Of a stretch of 64,000 nt of DNA, positions 34,081-47,031 are shown piece by piece; the first letter of the stretch is position 1; each line of letters opens with the position of its first letter. Under the pieces are notes generated by a model, which was not told where the DNA came from, ran no database searches, and saw only the letters and a list, made by a program, of their open reading frames with translations. The position numbers were made by a program, and so were the translations under genes. Origin of the DNA: Polyangium sp. y55x31 (lineage in GTDB: Bacteria > Myxococcota_A > Polyangia > Polyangiales > Polyangiaceae); the NCBI RefSeq assembly GCF_029946505.1, contig NZ_JARZHG010000025.1, forward strand, positions 1 to 64,000, read 5' to 3'.

Positions 34081-35265
34081 TTGCTCGCCCTCCAGATCCT
34101 CCTCGGCCTGCTCGCGCTCTCCGCGCCCGTGGCGCTGTACGTGGGGTTTGCCTCGCGCGACGCGCGGAGACCGTCGAGCCCACGCTCGGTCGTCGCGACG
34201 TTCGCGCTCGGCATGCTCGCGTGCGTCCCGGCGGAGCTCTGCGAGCGCGCGCTGACGGGCCTGCTCGGGCCGCGCAAGGTCGGCGTGGGGATCGATCTCG
34301 CGGCGCTCGTGTACGCCTACCTCGTGGCCGCGCCGCTCGAAGAGGGGCTCAAGGTCGCGGCCGCGACGCCGGCGTTCCGGCTGCGCGTGGGGCAACACCG
34401 GCCGATCGACGCGATCGCGTACGCGACGGCCGCGGCGCTCGGGTTCATGACGTTGAAGAGCGGGCTGTTCCTGATCGGGCAGCCGTTCTCGCTCATCGCG
34501 CCGGCGCGCACGGCGCTGACGACGCTCACGGCGACGTGCCTCGCGACGTGGTGGGGCTTCGCGCTCGGTCGCGACAAACAAGGCCGCATGGGCGGCGGCT
34601 GGTTCAACGGGGCCTGGGTCTCTGCCGCGGGCGGCAACGCGATCGCGCACCACGTCGCGTTTGCCCGAGGTCCCGCGTCGGTGCTCGCGACGCTCCCGAT
34701 CCTCGTGGTCGCCGGGGTGATCGCCTGGGTCGCCGTGCGCGACGTGCTCCAGCGGGGCGCGGACCACGTGAAGATCGAGGCGCGCGAGCGCGAGCACGCG
34801 CCGAAGAAGTCGCGCCTGTTGCCGCTCGCGCCGCCGTCGCTCCGGGCGATGCGCGAGGCGCTGAAGCGCTCGGAGCGGCCGATTTCGCTCTTCTGGATCG
34901 TGCTCGGCATGCTCGTGACGACGGGCGTGATCACGGCGATGCTGGTGGGCGCGGTGCTGCTCGGCCGGAGGCTCGGCTTCGAGTTCGCGGCCATCGATCG
35001 CGACGCGTCGAACGCCATCGCGCCGCTGCTCCTCCTGGCGAGCGCGGCGCTCTTGTCGTTCCTCTTCGCGGGGTGGATCGTGGCGCGCGCGTCGGCGGCG
35101 CGGAGCGTGCTCGAACCGGCGATCAGCGCGCTCCTGGCGATCGGCGGGGCGATCGTGCTGCTCGGGCTCGCGGCGCCGGTGGCGGTGGTGATTGCCCTCG
35201 CGTGCGCGCCGCTCGCGTTCGGGCTCGCGTGCCTCGGGGCCTGGCTCGGGCTCTCGGACGCTTAG
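34081..35265 (+). CDS. PrsW-like intramembrane protease family protein
   Basis: About 394 residues with eight to nine hydrophobic segments. APLEEGLKVAAA matches the PrsW EExxK-type motif. A later histidine pair lies in NAIAHHVAFA, and FMTLKSGLFLIG stands where PrsW has its second acidic or aromatic motif. PrsW-type proteases cleave membrane anti-sigma factors. The C-terminal half (four further helices) is an extension beyond minimal PrsW. TTG at 34081 is taken as the start; a GTG at 34033 would overlap the previous gene. It is probably co-transcribed with the beta-barrel gene. Confidence 0.65.
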   Translation: MLALQILLGLLALSAPVALYVGFASRDARRPSSPRSVVATFALGMLACVPAELCERALTGLLGPRKVGVGIDLAALVYAYLVAAPLEEGLKVAAATPAFRLRVGQHRPIDAIAYATAAALGFMTLKSGLFLIGQPFSLIAPARTALTTLTATCLATWWGFALGRDKQGRMGGGWFNGAWVSAAGGNAIAHHVAFARGPASVLATLPILVVAGVIAWVAVRDVLQRGADHVKIEAREREHAPKKSRLLPLAPPSLRAMREALKRSERPISLFWIVLGMLVTTGVITAMLVGAVLLGRRLGFEFAAIDRDASNAIAPLLLLASAALLSFLFAGWIVARASAARSVLEPAISALLAIGGAIVLLGLAAPVAVVIALACAPLAFGLACLGAWLGLSDA

Positions 35266-35266
35266 C

Positions 35267-36382
35267 TCAGGACGTCGTCGCCGCGCTGTTCGCGCTGGCG
35301 GTCTCGTTCTCGTGGCCGAGCTCGGCTTGAAGCTCCTTCAAGAGCTCCTCCGCGCGCGCGGAAACCTTCTTCGGCACCTGCACCTGCACGACGACCTGGA
35401 GCGAGCCGCGGCCACGTCCATCGACGCGCGGCATGCCCTTGCCGCGCACCGTGATCACCTCGCCGGGCTGCGTGCCCGCGGGGATGTCGACGCTGACCTT
35501 GCTCTCGTCGGGCAGCTCGATCTCGGACGCACCGCCGAGCGTGGCGCTCGCGAACGACACGGTCGCGCGCGTGACGAGGTCGGCGCCGTCGCGCTCGAAG
35601 CGATCGTCGGGCTGGAGGTCGACGTCGACGTAGAGGTCGCCGGGAGGCCCGCCGAGCGCGCCGGGCATGCCTTGTCCGGGCACGCGCAGGCGCTGACCGG
35701 CGTCGATGCCGGCCGGGAAGTTCACCACCACCTTGCGCGACTTCTCGACCGCGCCGGCGCCGTTGCACGCGGGACACGGCGTCTTCACGACCGTGCCTTC
35801 GCCGCGGCACTCGGGGCAGGTCTGCGTGAACATGACGAACCCACGCGCGGTGGACACCTGTCCGGCGCCCTCGCACGTGCCGCACGTCTTGCGCTTCGTG
35901 CCGGGCTTGGCGCCGCTGCCCTGGCACTCCTCGCAGGCGACGGGCGTTCGCAGCACGACCTCGCGCTTCGTGCCCGTCATCGCCTCGCGAAGCGTGAGGC
36001 GTTGCTCGACGCGGAGGTCTTGCCCGCGCGCCGGACCACGCTGGCGACGTTGACCGCCGAAGCCGCCTCCGCCGCCGCCGAAGCCGCCGAACAGCTCCGA
36101 GAAGATGTCCTGGAAGTGCGTGAAGATGTCCTGGCCGCCCATGTCGGGCATGCCCTCGACGCCGGCGTGACCGAAGCGGTCGTAACGCGCTCGCTTCTGA
36201 TCGTCCGACAGGACCTGATAGGCCTCGGTGGCTTCCTTGAAGCGCGCCTCGGCCTCCTTGTCGCCCGGGTTCCGGTCCGGGTGGTTCTTGAGGGCAGCCG
36301 CCCTGTACGCTTTGCGGATCTCGTCGGCCGAAGCTTCCTTCGACAGTCCGAGGACCTCGTAAAAATCCCGTTTTTGACTCAT
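35267..36382 (-). CDS. dnaJ: Chaperone DnaJ (Hsp40)
   Basis: A 371-residue class I J protein. The J domain has HPD (NHPDRNPGD, about 33-41), a Gly/Phe region follows, and there are four zinc repeats CEECQGSG, CGTCEGAG, CPECRGEG and CPACNGAG. Two beta-sandwich substrate domains and a C-terminal tail complete it. It stimulates the DnaK ATPase and delivers unfolded clients. No dnaK or grpE is adjacent. The promoter at 36429-36456 has a perfect palindrome in its spacer, so regulation independent of a dnaK operon is likely. Confidence 0.96.
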   Translation of the reverse strand: MSQKRDFYEVLGLSKEASADEIRKAYRAAALKNHPDRNPGDKEAEARFKEATEAYQVLSDDQKRARYDRFGHAGVEGMPDMGGQDIFTHFQDIFSELFGGFGGGGGGFGGQRRQRGPARGQDLRVEQRLTLREAMTGTKREVVLRTPVACEECQGSGAKPGTKRKTCGTCEGAGQVSTARGFVMFTQTCPECRGEGTVVKTPCPACNGAGAVEKSRKVVVNFPAGIDAGQRLRVPGQGMPGALGGPPGDLYVDVDLQPDDRFERDGADLVTRATVSFASATLGGASEIELPDESKVSVDIPAGTQPGEVITVRGKGMPRVDGRGRGSLQVVVQVQVPKKVSARAEELLKELQAELGHENETASANSAATTS

Positions 36383-36428
36383 GGATCGCGGGCGACACGA
36401 CGCCCCGCACAGGTCGCAGGGCCGTGAG

Positions 36429-36456
36429 ACGATAAGTCGCCCCTAGGGGCTGTCAA
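36429..36456 (-). promoter_or_regulatory. dnaJ promoter with palindromic operator
   Basis: On the minus strand: TTGACA, 16-base spacer, TATCGT, 46 bases upstream of the dnaJ ATG. The spacer contains the perfect 12-bp palindrome GCCCCTAGGGGC (36439-36450), placed where a repressor would block RNA polymerase. It is not a CIRCE element. Confidence 0.6.
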
Positions 36457-36500
36457 CCAAACCAGCGCGCTCAGCCTCGGCATCCAAGCACCCGGCCGCC

Positions 36501-36560
36501 CGATTCGAAGGGAAGCGCCCCGGTTCGAAGGGAAGCGCCCCAGTTCGAAGGCGAGCCGCA
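36501..36560. repeat. Three 20-bp tandem repeats with TTCGAA cores
   Basis: CGATTCGAAGGGAAGCGCCC, the same with CGG, then a diverged third copy (CAGTTCGAAGGCGAGCCGCA). Palindromic TTCGAA recurs every 20 bases, about two helical turns, upstream of the dnaJ promoter. Confidence 0.8.
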
Positions 36561-36622
36561 ACGGAGCTCCGCGAAGTGGAGGCGAGCCAGCGGGGGGTGT
36601 GGGGGGCAGAGGAAGGCCCGAC

Positions 36623-36645
36623 GATTCTCCGCGCAGCGGAGAATC
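36623..36645 (-). terminator. Perfect hairpin downstream of ftsZ
   Basis: GATTCTCCGC-GCA-GCGGAGAATC: a 10-bp stem with 3-base loop, 63 bases after the ftsZ stop. It probably ends the dcw transcript. There is no T run. Confidence 0.5.
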
Positions 36646-36649
36646 GGCT

Positions 36650-36705
36650 CAGGGCCGACCGGAGCCCCCCACGTTGGGCGGACAGGGCCGACCGGAGCCC
36701 CCCAC
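36650..36705. repeat. Two 23-bp direct repeats after ftsZ
   Basis: 36650-36672 and 36683-36705 are identical and contain GGGCCGACCGGAGCCCCCCA. They lie between the ftsZ stop and the hairpin. Similar C-rich ends (CCCCCCA) occur in the other hairpin repeats of this window. Confidence 0.85.
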
Positions 36706-36707
36706 CA

Positions 36708-38039
<1,332 letters not shown>

Positions 38040-38203
38040 GAAACGCCTCCCGGGATTTCTTTCCGGCCGCTCGGGGCCAAGGGAGCCTCGCCTGCTCCCG
38101 AGGGCGACTCCATGGGGTGCCTCTCCCCCATGAAACCGCCTATCAATCTCTCACGCTTCCGTATGTCGACTTCGTTTTACGAAATTTACCCTCGTGCGTC
38201 AGC

Positions 38204-39523
38204 TCAGAAAGCTGCGCGCAACCAATTCCAGAACCGGCCGCCTTGACGTTTTTCGGCGACGGGCTCCTCGATGAGCTGACTTCGATCCGGCCTCGAAGGC
38301 GCGGTCACGCGCGGCGCCGTCTGGCGCGGCGGCGGCTGCGACTCCACGACGACACGCGGCTCGCGCGCCTCGCGGAGCTGGTTCGCCCCGTAGTGGAGAA
38401 GCCCCACGCCGGTAGCATATTGCGGGCCCGCGACGAGCTGCGTGATTCCACGCATCCCGACCGGTACGCCGAGACGAACCGGCATACCCAGGATCTCCTC
38501 GGCGAATTCGCTCATGCCTTCCATCAGCACCGCGCCGCCCGTGAGAACCGCGCCCGCCGCGAGCTGATCGAGCAGGCCCGCGTCCTCGATGCGCTTGCGG
38601 ATCACCGCGAAGATCTCCTCGATCCGCGGCTCGATGATGTCCGAAAGCACGCGGCGCGGAACCTTGCGCGGCGGATGCCCGCCGACGCCCGGAACCTCGA
38701 CCTCCTCGTCGTCCGCCACCATACGCCCGAGCGCGCAGCCGAAATTGCGCTTCAGCCGTTCCGCCTCGGCCATCGGCGTGCGCAGGCCCGCCGCGAGATC
38801 CGCCGTCACGTTATTCCCGCCGGCGGGGATCACGCTCGCATGCGCGATTCCGCCGTCCACGTAAATCAGCAAATCCGTCGTACCGCCGCCGATATCGATC
38901 ACGGCGACGCCGATCTCTTTTTCGTCCTCGGAGAGAACCGCTTCCGCGCTCGCGAGCGGCTCGAGGACCACGTCGGCCACGGTCAATCCGCAGCGCTCGG
39001 CGCAACGGACCACGTTTTGCACGCAGGACGTGGCGGCCGTGATGAGGTTCACCTTCACGCCGAGGCGAACGCCGCTCATTCCCACGGGATCACGAATACC
39101 GTCCTGGTTGTCGACCGTGAACTCGCGCGGCAGGGCATGCAGGATCTGCCGATCGGCGTCGATCGGAATGGCGCGCGCGCCTTCGAGGACACGCGATACG
39201 TCGACGTCCGTCACCTCGCCGCCGCCCACCGCGACCACGCCGTCCGAGGACTGGCCGCGGATGTGGTTGCCGGCGACGCCCGCATACACCGTGCGAATCT
39301 CGACGCCGGCCATCGTTTGCGCCGCCTCGATGGCCTCGGCGATCGACCGGACCGTCCAGTCGATGTTCGCCACGATGCCTTTGCGCAGCCCGCGGCACGG
39401 GACGTTGCCCACGCCGAGGATGGTGATCCCATCGGCGTCGACCTCGCCGACGACGGCAGACACCTTCGTCGTCCCGATGTCGAGACCGACGACAATCTCG
39501 CTCTGCTCCATCCTGCTCTTCAT
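38204..39523 (-). CDS. ftsA: Cell division protein FtsA
   Basis: A 439-residue actin-like ATPase that tethers FtsZ to the membrane. It starts IVVGLDIGTTKVSAVVGEVD (phosphate 1). IAVIDIGGGTTDL-type phosphate 2 appears as GVAVIDIGGGTTDLLIY, and GAVLTGGAVLMEGM matches the adenosine motif. The C-terminal amphipathic helix RFWNWLRAAF is the membrane anchor. ATG at 39523 is used; further in-frame ATGs lie at 39529 and 39511. It is separated from ftsQ by 109 bases, the first real gap in the cluster. Confidence 0.95.
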   Translation of the reverse strand: MKSRMEQSEIVVGLDIGTTKVSAVVGEVDADGITILGVGNVPCRGLRKGIVANIDWTVRSIAEAIEAAQTMAGVEIRTVYAGVAGNHIRGQSSDGVVAVGGGEVTDVDVSRVLEGARAIPIDADRQILHALPREFTVDNQDGIRDPVGMSGVRLGVKVNLITAATSCVQNVVRCAERCGLTVADVVLEPLASAEAVLSEDEKEIGVAVIDIGGGTTDLLIYVDGGIAHASVIPAGGNNVTADLAAGLRTPMAEAERLKRNFGCALGRMVADDEEVEVPGVGGHPPRKVPRRVLSDIIEPRIEEIFAVIRKRIEDAGLLDQLAAGAVLTGGAVLMEGMSEFAEEILGMPVRLGVPVGMRGITQLVAGPQYATGVGLLHYGANQLREAREPRVVVESQPPPRQTAPRVTAPSRPDRSQLIEEPVAEKRQGGRFWNWLRAAF

Positions 39524-39632
39524 TCGCATCCACCCGATACGGAGGCCGTGCGCCTCGCGAAGCAGGGCGACGCTGACATGGCGAGCGAAGGCTGGCCAAA
39601 TTTCGAGAACGACAACGACGTGGCGAGGGCGT

Positions 39633-40555
39633 TCATCGCATCCTCACGACGACGCGCTCGGGGTGCGCCTCGTTGTCCAGGAAGATCACCGCGGGATTCG
39701 CCTTGCGCTTGGAGAGCTCCATCAAGACGCGCGCGGCCTGCTCGATCTTCTCGCGAAACCGCGTCTGGCCCAGGTAAAGCGAGATCGCGTCCTTGCCGAT
39801 CGTCATGACGATCGTGCCGTCGCGCTCGAGGTGCACTTCCTGGATCGGGTAGCGCTTGCTGATCCCGGCGCGATCCATGTCCTCGACCACGTCGAGCGCG
39901 CGACGCAGCGCGTTGACGACGCCGGGCCGGTCCGCGGCGACCTTCTCGGGCGTGATACCGGTCACGACGGGCAGGTCGATCGGATCGCCGTCGGAGACGC
40001 GCTTGAACGGGTCGCCATCGCGCGTGACGAGGTAGAGCTCGCCGCCGATCGTGGCCACGGCCCAGGCCTCGCGCTCGACGACCGTGATGCGGACCGTCGA
40101 GGGGAGCGTGCGCGTCACCTGGGCTTTTTCGACCCAGGGCTCGGTGGTGATGGAGGCGCTCGCCGTCTCGAGGTCGAGCTCGAAGATGTTGCGACCGACG
40201 GTGACGCCGCCCGCGCCGGCGACCTGCTCGGCGGGCAAGCGGCGGTTTCCATCGACGAGCACCGTGCGGATCGCGAAGCGCGGGCTCGTCATGATGTACC
40301 GGCGCGCGCCCCAAGCGACCGCGACCGAGGCCGAGAGGACCACCATCACGCCGAGAAACAGCGACAGCGCGCGCGGGAGCTTCGGCCGCGGGAGCGTGAG
40401 GCGCGGCTTCGCCTTCGGCTTCGGCGGGCGGATCGTGCTCGTCGTGGCGCCGGGCGGCGGCGGCGAGTCGTGTTCCACCTCCGGATCCTTTGGAGCAGCA
40501 ACGACCGGCGGCGTCGAAGGTTTCTTCAGCCGGCGGTTCGGGGGCAGGGTGTCGC

Positions 40556-40559
<4 letters not shown>
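39633..40559 (-). CDS. ftsQ: Cell division protein FtsQ/DivIB
   Basis: A 308-residue protein. A Pro/Lys-rich cytoplasmic region of about 60 residues precedes a single transmembrane helix ([21 protein letters not shown]). A POTRA domain ([25 protein letters not shown]) and the beta domain ([23 protein letters not shown]) follow. It links FtsL/FtsB to the septal synthase. Its ATG overlaps the murC stop by 4 bases. Confidence 0.93.
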
Positions 40560-41976
<1,417 letters not shown>

Positions 41977-41980
<4 letters not shown>

Positions 41981-43101
41981 GCCGTCCTTCCCCGGGCCTT
42001 CTCCCGGTGTTTCGATTCCCGCAAACGCGCGAGCTCGAGCAAGTCTGCCGCCACGGCCTTCGCCGCGTCGGGCGCCCCGATCTCTGCCGCCGCGCGCGCC
42101 ATCGAAGCGCGCCGCTCGGGCGAACCCGCGAGGTTCCTGATCTCGTCCGCGACCCTGTCGGCCGTGGCCTCGGCCTGCGGCAGCGCCACGGCCGCGCCGC
42201 GCTTCTCCAGCGAACGCGCGTTCTTGAGCTGATGATCGTCGGCCGCGAAGGGGTACGGGACGAGGATCGCCGGGCGACCGACGGCGCAAAGCTCGGCGAG
42301 CGTGGAGGCGCCGGCGCGGGCGATCACGAGGTCGGCCGAGGCGAGCGCGCGGGCCATGTCGTCGATGAAGGGGACGACCTCGGCGGTCTTGGACAAACCG
42401 AGCGACTCGTAGAGCGCGCGGGCCTCGACCTCGCGCTCGCGGCCGGTCTGGTGGATGACGCGAAGGCCCGGGACCTGGTTCACGACCTGGGAAATCGCGC
42501 GCGGCACGGTCTCGTTCAGGGCCTTCGCGCCCTGGCTGCCTCCGAGGACGAGGATCGAGAGTTTGTCCTTCTGGACCTCGTACGGCGCGGGGGCGAAGGC
42601 CTTGCGGAGCGGCACGCCGAGGCGGCGCACGATGCTCGGGCGGAAGAAGCGATCGACCTCGGGGAACGTCGTGTACGCGCGGACGGCGAACGGCGCGAGC
42701 AGGCGGTTCGACAGGCCCATCACGCTGTTCGGTTCGAGCACGGTGACGGCGACGCCGAGCGTGCGCGCGGCGAAGCAGACCGGGCCGCCCGCGTAACCGC
42801 CGACGGAGAGGACGGCCGAAGGCCCGAGGCGGCGGACGAGATCCCGCGCGGCGGGGATCGAGGCCGCGGCGTGCTGCGCGCCCTTCAAGAACCCGGACAA
42901 ACCACCGCCGCGCAGGGGCAGGATGTCGAGCAGCTCGAGCTCGCCGCCCTGCTCGGGCACGACGCGCGCTTCGAGGCCGCGGGCGGTGCCGACGTAGACG
43001 ACACGCGCGGAAGGGTCGGCGGCGCGAACCGCTTCGCCCACCGCGAGCATCGGGAAGACGTGGCCGCCCGTGCCGCCGCCTGCGAGAAGAAGGGTCGTCA
43101 C
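41977..43101 (-). CDS. murG: MurG, lipid II synthase
   Basis: A 374-residue GT28 glycosyltransferase that adds GlcNAc to lipid I at the inner membrane. Motifs are [18 protein letters not shown] (G loop 1), [22 protein letters not shown] and the donor site [13 protein letters not shown]. The GTG start at 43101 overlaps the ftsW stop (GTGA), and its TGA overlaps the murC ATG. Confidence 0.97.
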
Positions 43102-44537
43102 GCGCTCGCTCCCTCCGCGGCCGCGGCACCTTTGGGGTTTGGGGCGGAGGACGCCGCAGGCGATCCGGAGCCCCAAGCGTCGACTTGAGCCTCCGTTGCG
43201 ATGAGAACCGACGCGCTCGGCGCGCCTTCGCTCGTCCGCACGGGCGCGGGTTTGTCTTGCGGAACTTCGTTCGTCCTCGGACGGCTGATGCTGAGCAGGA
43301 TGCCCGCGCCGGCTGCGTTCACGAGCAGCGACGAGCCGCCGTAGCTCATGAAGGGCAGCGTGAGGCCCTTCGTCGGCAGAATGGCCATGGCGACGGCGAG
43401 GTTCACGAGCGCCTGCACGCCGAAGAGCGTGGCGATGCCGAAGGCCATGAAGCTGCCGTAGTCGTCGTGCGCTTCGAGCGCGATCTTCACGCCGCGCGAG
43501 ACGATGATCAGGTACGCGGTGACGAGCCCGAGGATGCCGAGGAAGCCGAGCTCTTCGCCGATGATCGCGCTGATGAAGTCCGTGTGCGCCTCGGGCAGGT
43601 AGAGCACCTGCAGGCCCTTGCCGAGGCCGAGCCCGGTCCACCCGCCCGAGCCGAAGCTCATGACGGACTGGAACGGCTGGTAGGCGAGGTCCTGGCGGTG
43701 GTTGTCCATGTCGATGAACGCCAGGTAGCGCCGGTAGCGGTAGTCGCTGAACGCGACGAGCGCGGCGGCGCCCATGCCGAGCAGGGCCGTGAACGCCGCG
43801 ATGTACGGCAGGCGCGCGCCCGCGACGAAGAGCAGCGTGAACGTGAGGAACAGGAGCACGACGGCGCTGCCGAAGTCGGGCTGCTTCAAGAGCAGCATGA
43901 TGAGCGCGCCGACGACGATGAGGTGCGGCAAGAAGCCGATCGAGAAGCTCTTGATCTTGTCGGCCTTCTTGGAGAGCGAGTACGCGAGCCAGAGGACGAT
44001 GCCGAGCTTCGCCGTCTCCGCGGGCTGGATGTGCACGGGGCCGATCGCGATCCAGCGGTAGGCGTTGCCCGCCTTGTGGCCGAGGCCGAGGATCGTCAGG
44101 CCCAGCATGAGCGTGACCGCGACGAGGATCGGGTACGTGAAGGGCTTGAGCTTGCGGTAGTCGAAGCGGCTCACGAGCCACATCGTGAAGAGCGCGACGA
44201 GCGCGTAGACACCCTGGCGCTTCAGGAAGAACTGCGCGTCGTGGTACTTCACGGTCGCTTCGATCGCGCTCGCGCTGTAGACCATGACGACGCCGAAGCC
44301 GACGAGCGCGATGACCACGGCCGCGAGCACCGAGTCGACGGGGCCGGCCTTGCTCGAACGCAAAAGCGCGGCGACGCCGCCCTGGGCGCTGTCCTTGCGC
44401 GGCGCGCGCGCCTCGTTCTTCGGCGGCGCGGGCGGCGGATCGCTCGGCGGAAGGAGCCGGTTTCTCGGCGGGGGCGCGCTCGAATGGCGGCGCTCGCCGA
44501 TCGCATGGTTGCCCGAGAGGACGGCGCTGCTGCTCAC
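43098..44537 (-). CDS. ftsW: SEDS peptidoglycan glycosyltransferase FtsW
   Basis: A 479-residue SEDS protein. A cytoplasmic Pro-rich N-terminal extension of about 70 residues precedes ten membrane helices. The motifs are [27 protein letters not shown] (catalytic Asp region), [35 protein letters not shown] and [13 protein letters not shown]. The 50-residue C-terminal tail is not conserved in the family, yet it is the part duplicated at the left end of the window. GTG start 44537 overlaps the murD stop. Confidence 0.96.
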   Translation of the reverse strand: MSSSAVLSGNHAIGERRHSSAPPPRNRLLPPSDPPPAPPKNEARAPRKDSAQGGVAALLRSSKAGPVDSVLAAVVIALVGFGVVMVYSASAIEATVKYHDAQFFLKRQGVYALVALFTMWLVSRFDYRKLKPFTYPILVAVTLMLGLTILGLGHKAGNAYRWIAIGPVHIQPAETAKLGIVLWLAYSLSKKADKIKSFSIGFLPHLIVVGALIMLLLKQPDFGSAVVLLFLTFTLLFVAGARLPYIAAFTALLGMGAAALVAFSDYRYRRYLAFIDMDNHRQDLAYQPFQSVMSFGSGGWTGLGLGKGLQVLYLPEAHTDFISAIIGEELGFLGILGLVTAYLIIVSRGVKIALEAHDDYGSFMAFGIATLFGVQALVNLAVAMAILPTKGLTLPFMSYGGSSLLVNAAGAGILLSISRPRTNEVPQDKPAPVRTSEGAPSASVLIATEAQVDAWGSGSPAASSAPNPKGAAAAEGASA

Positions 44538-45895
44538 GACCGTACCTCCAGCATGGACTGGACCGCCTGGGCAAATTGGTCGCCACGGTCCTTGTAGTCG
44601 CGGAACATGTCGAAGCTCGAACAGGCGGGGCTCAAGAGGACGGCGTCGCCGGGCTCGGCCAGACGGCGCGCGATCTGCACGGCCTCCGCCATGGATCCGG
44701 CGCGCTCGATGGGGAGCACGCCCTTCGCGGCCGCGGCGATGCGATCGGCCGCCTCGCCGATGAGCACGAGGGCGCGGCCCTTGTGGCGGAGCGCGTCGAC
44801 GAGCGGCTCGTAGGCGCCGAGCTTGTCCTTGCCGCCCGCGATGAGCACGGCCTTGTCCTCGGTGAGGCCGCGCAGCGCGGCGACCGAGGCGCCGACGTTC
44901 GTGCCCTTCGAGTCGTCGTAGTAACGCACGCCGTCGATCTCGCCGACGAGCACGGTGCGATGGCCGAGGCCGCGGAAGTTGCGGACGGCGCGCGTGAGCC
45001 ACGAGTCCGCGCTGTCGTCGAACGGCACGTCGAACGCGGCCACGACGCCGAGCGCGGCGCACGCGTTCTCGATGTTGTGCCTGCCGGCGATCTGGAGCGC
45101 GTCGAGCGGGAAGCTGTGCCACGCGTCGCGATGCGCGATGTTGCCGCCGACAGGGCGGACCGTGGCGGCCTCCTCGGTCGCGCTGAACGTGACCACACGC
45201 GCGCCGCCACGCGCGGCTTGCTTCGCGCAGATCGGATCGCCGTACGGGATCACGGCCGTGTCCTCGGCCGTCATGCGCACGAAGGGGTTGCCCTTCGCGT
45301 CCGCGTACGCCTGGAAGCCCGGGTAACGATCGAGGTGATCGTCGGTGATGTTGAGCAGCGCGTGGGCGCGCGCGTGCAGCGTGGGCACGCGCTCGGCCTG
45401 GAAGCTCGAGATCTCGAGGACGATCACGTCGAACGGCTGCCCCACGACCTCGGCGAGCGGCGTGCCGAAGTTGCCGCCGATGAACGCCTTCTTTCCGGCC
45501 GATTCGAGCATCGCGTGCACGAGCGCCGTCGTCGTGCTCTTGCCGTTCGTCCCGCCGATCAGCGCGATCGGCGTCCCCACGAAAAACCGCGCCGCGAGCT
45601 CGAGCTCACCGATGACCTCGCCGCCCGCCCTCTCGAACGCTTCGAGCGCGGGGAACGAGGGCACGCCGGGCGAGATGACGACGAGGTCGATCCCGTCGAA
45701 CAGCGCGTCCGGATGCCCGCCGGCGGCGAGCGTCGCGCCCGCGGCTTCGAGGGCGAGCGCCTCCTTGGACAAACGCTCGCGCGGGGCCGCGTCGGTCGCA
45801 ATGACGCGCGCGCCCTTGTCGAGACAAAGCCGCGCCGCGGCCACGCCGCTGCGGCCGAGCCCGATCGTGAGGACCTTTTGACCTCCAAGATCCAT
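44534..45895 (-). CDS. murD: UDP-MurNAc-L-Ala--D-glutamate ligase MurD
   Basis: A 453-residue Mur ligase. VLTIGLGRSGVAAARL is the N-terminal nucleotide loop, GGTNGKSTTTALVH the P-loop, LEISSFQAE and NITDDHLDRY the central motifs, and VRYYDDSKGTNVGAS and LSPACSSFDMFRDYKDRGDQF the C-terminal MurD signature. It adds D-Glu. A 5-base gap follows mraY. Confidence 0.97.
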   Translation of the reverse strand: MDLGGQKVLTIGLGRSGVAAARLCLDKGARVIATDAAPRERLSKEALALEAAGATLAAGGHPDALFDGIDLVVISPGVPSFPALEAFERAGGEVIGELELAARFFVGTPIALIGGTNGKSTTTALVHAMLESAGKKAFIGGNFGTPLAEVVGQPFDVIVLEISSFQAERVPTLHARAHALLNITDDHLDRYPGFQAYADAKGNPFVRMTAEDTAVIPYGDPICAKQAARGGARVVTFSATEEAATVRPVGGNIAHRDAWHSFPLDALQIAGRHNIENACAALGVVAAFDVPFDDSADSWLTRAVRNFRGLGHRTVLVGEIDGVRYYDDSKGTNVGASVAALRGLTEDKAVLIAGGKDKLGAYEPLVDALRHKGRALVLIGEAADRIAAAAKGVLPIERAGSMAEAVQIARRLAEPGDAVLLSPACSSFDMFRDYKDRGDQFAQAVQSMLEVRS

Positions 45896-45900
45896 CGGCC

Positions 45901-47031
45901 TCACCGGAGCTTCATGGACGCCAGCGAGACCAGCGCCAGGAGGATGGAGATGATCCAGAAGCGGACGATGATCTTGGGCTCCGCCCACCCCTTCTTCTCG
46001 TAGTGGTGGTGGATCGGCGCCATCAAGAACACGCGCTTGCCCGTGAGCTTGAACGACGTCACCTGCGCGATGACGCTGATCGTCTCGACGAAAAAGACGC
46101 CGCCGAGCAGGACGCTCAAGAGCTCGTTCTTCGTGAAGATCGCCAGCATGCCGAGGCCCCCGCCGAGGGCCAGCGATCCCACGTCGCCCATGAAGACCTG
46201 GGCTGGGTAGGTGTTGTACCAGAGGAACCCGATGCCCGCGCCGATGACCGAGCCGCAGTAGACGGCGAGCTCGCCGGCGGAGGCGATCTTCGGGATGTCG
46301 AGGTAGTTCGCGAGCGAGAAATTCGCGATGGTCGCGCCCGCGACGTACGCCCAGATGAGGTACGTGCCCGCGTTGATCATCACGGGGCCGATCGCGAGGC
46401 CGTCGAGGCCGTCGGTGAGGTTGACGGCGTTCGACCAGGCGACGACCACGAAGAGCGCGAACGGGATGTAGAACCAGATCGGCAGATCGATCGAGTGCTT
46501 CGAGAACGCCGCGAAGGGGAGCGCGAGCTTCGTCTTGATCTCGATCCAGTCGGCCGGAAGCTTGGACGTGAAAAGAAATGTGTAGGTGAGGGCCGAGCCG
46601 CCGATGAGGACCTGGCCGATCAGCTTGTAGCGGCCCGGCAGGCCGCCCGTGTTCTTGCGCTTGATCTTGAGGTAGTCGTCGAGGTAGCCGATGACGCCGT
46701 AGCCCGCCGTGACCGCCGTCGTCGCGAGGACGAAGGGGTTGCGCAGATCGGCCCAGAGCGCGGTCGGCAGGAGGAGCGAGAGCAGGATCAGCGCGCCGCC
46801 CATGGTCGGGGTGCCGGCCTTGACCTTGTGCGTCTCCGGGCCCTCCTTGCGGACGACTTGCCCGATTTGCTTGCGCCGGAGCTCGCGGATGAACCACGGC
46901 GCCAGCACGAAGCTCAGGAGCATGGCGGTGATCGTCGCCATGATGGTCCGGAACGGGATGTACCGGAGGACGTTCAGCCAGGAGAGCGAGCTGTAGTGGA
47001 ACTTGAGCGGGTAGAAGAGCTCGTAGATCAC
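45901..47031 (-). CDS. mraY: Phospho-MurNAc-pentapeptide translocase MraY
   Basis: A 376-residue ten-helix enzyme that forms lipid I on undecaprenyl phosphate. Motifs are [49 protein letters not shown] and the Mg/substrate histidine loop [12 protein letters not shown]. The start is GTG at 47031, overlapping the murF TGA by 4 bases. Confidence 0.97.
   Translation of the reverse strand: MIYELFYPLKFHYSSLSWLNVLRYIPFRTIMATITAMLLSFVLAPWFIRELRRKQIGQVVRKEGPETHKVKAGTPTMGGALILLSLLLPTALWADLRNPFVLATTAVTAGYGVIGYLDDYLKIKRKNTGGLPGRYKLIGQVLIGGSALTYTFLFTSKLPADWIEIKTKLALPFAAFSKHSIDLPIWFYIPFALFVVVAWSNAVNLTDGLDGLAIGPVMINAGTYLIWAYVAGATIANFSLANYLDIPKIASAGELAVYCGSVIGAGIGFLWYNTYPAQVFMGDVGSLALGGGLGMLAIFTKNELLSVLLGGVFFVETISVIAQVTSFKLTGKRVFLMAPIHHHYEKKGWAEPKIIVRFWIISILLALVSLASMKLR

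Noticed and set aside
36501-36560. 20-bp repeats as a CRISPR array
   Set aside because: The copies are directly adjacent with no spacers.
38204-39529. Gene at 38117-39808 on the plus strand (563 codons)
   Set aside because: Shadow of ftsA in a high-GC region; translation is Arg/His/Asp-rich without domain.
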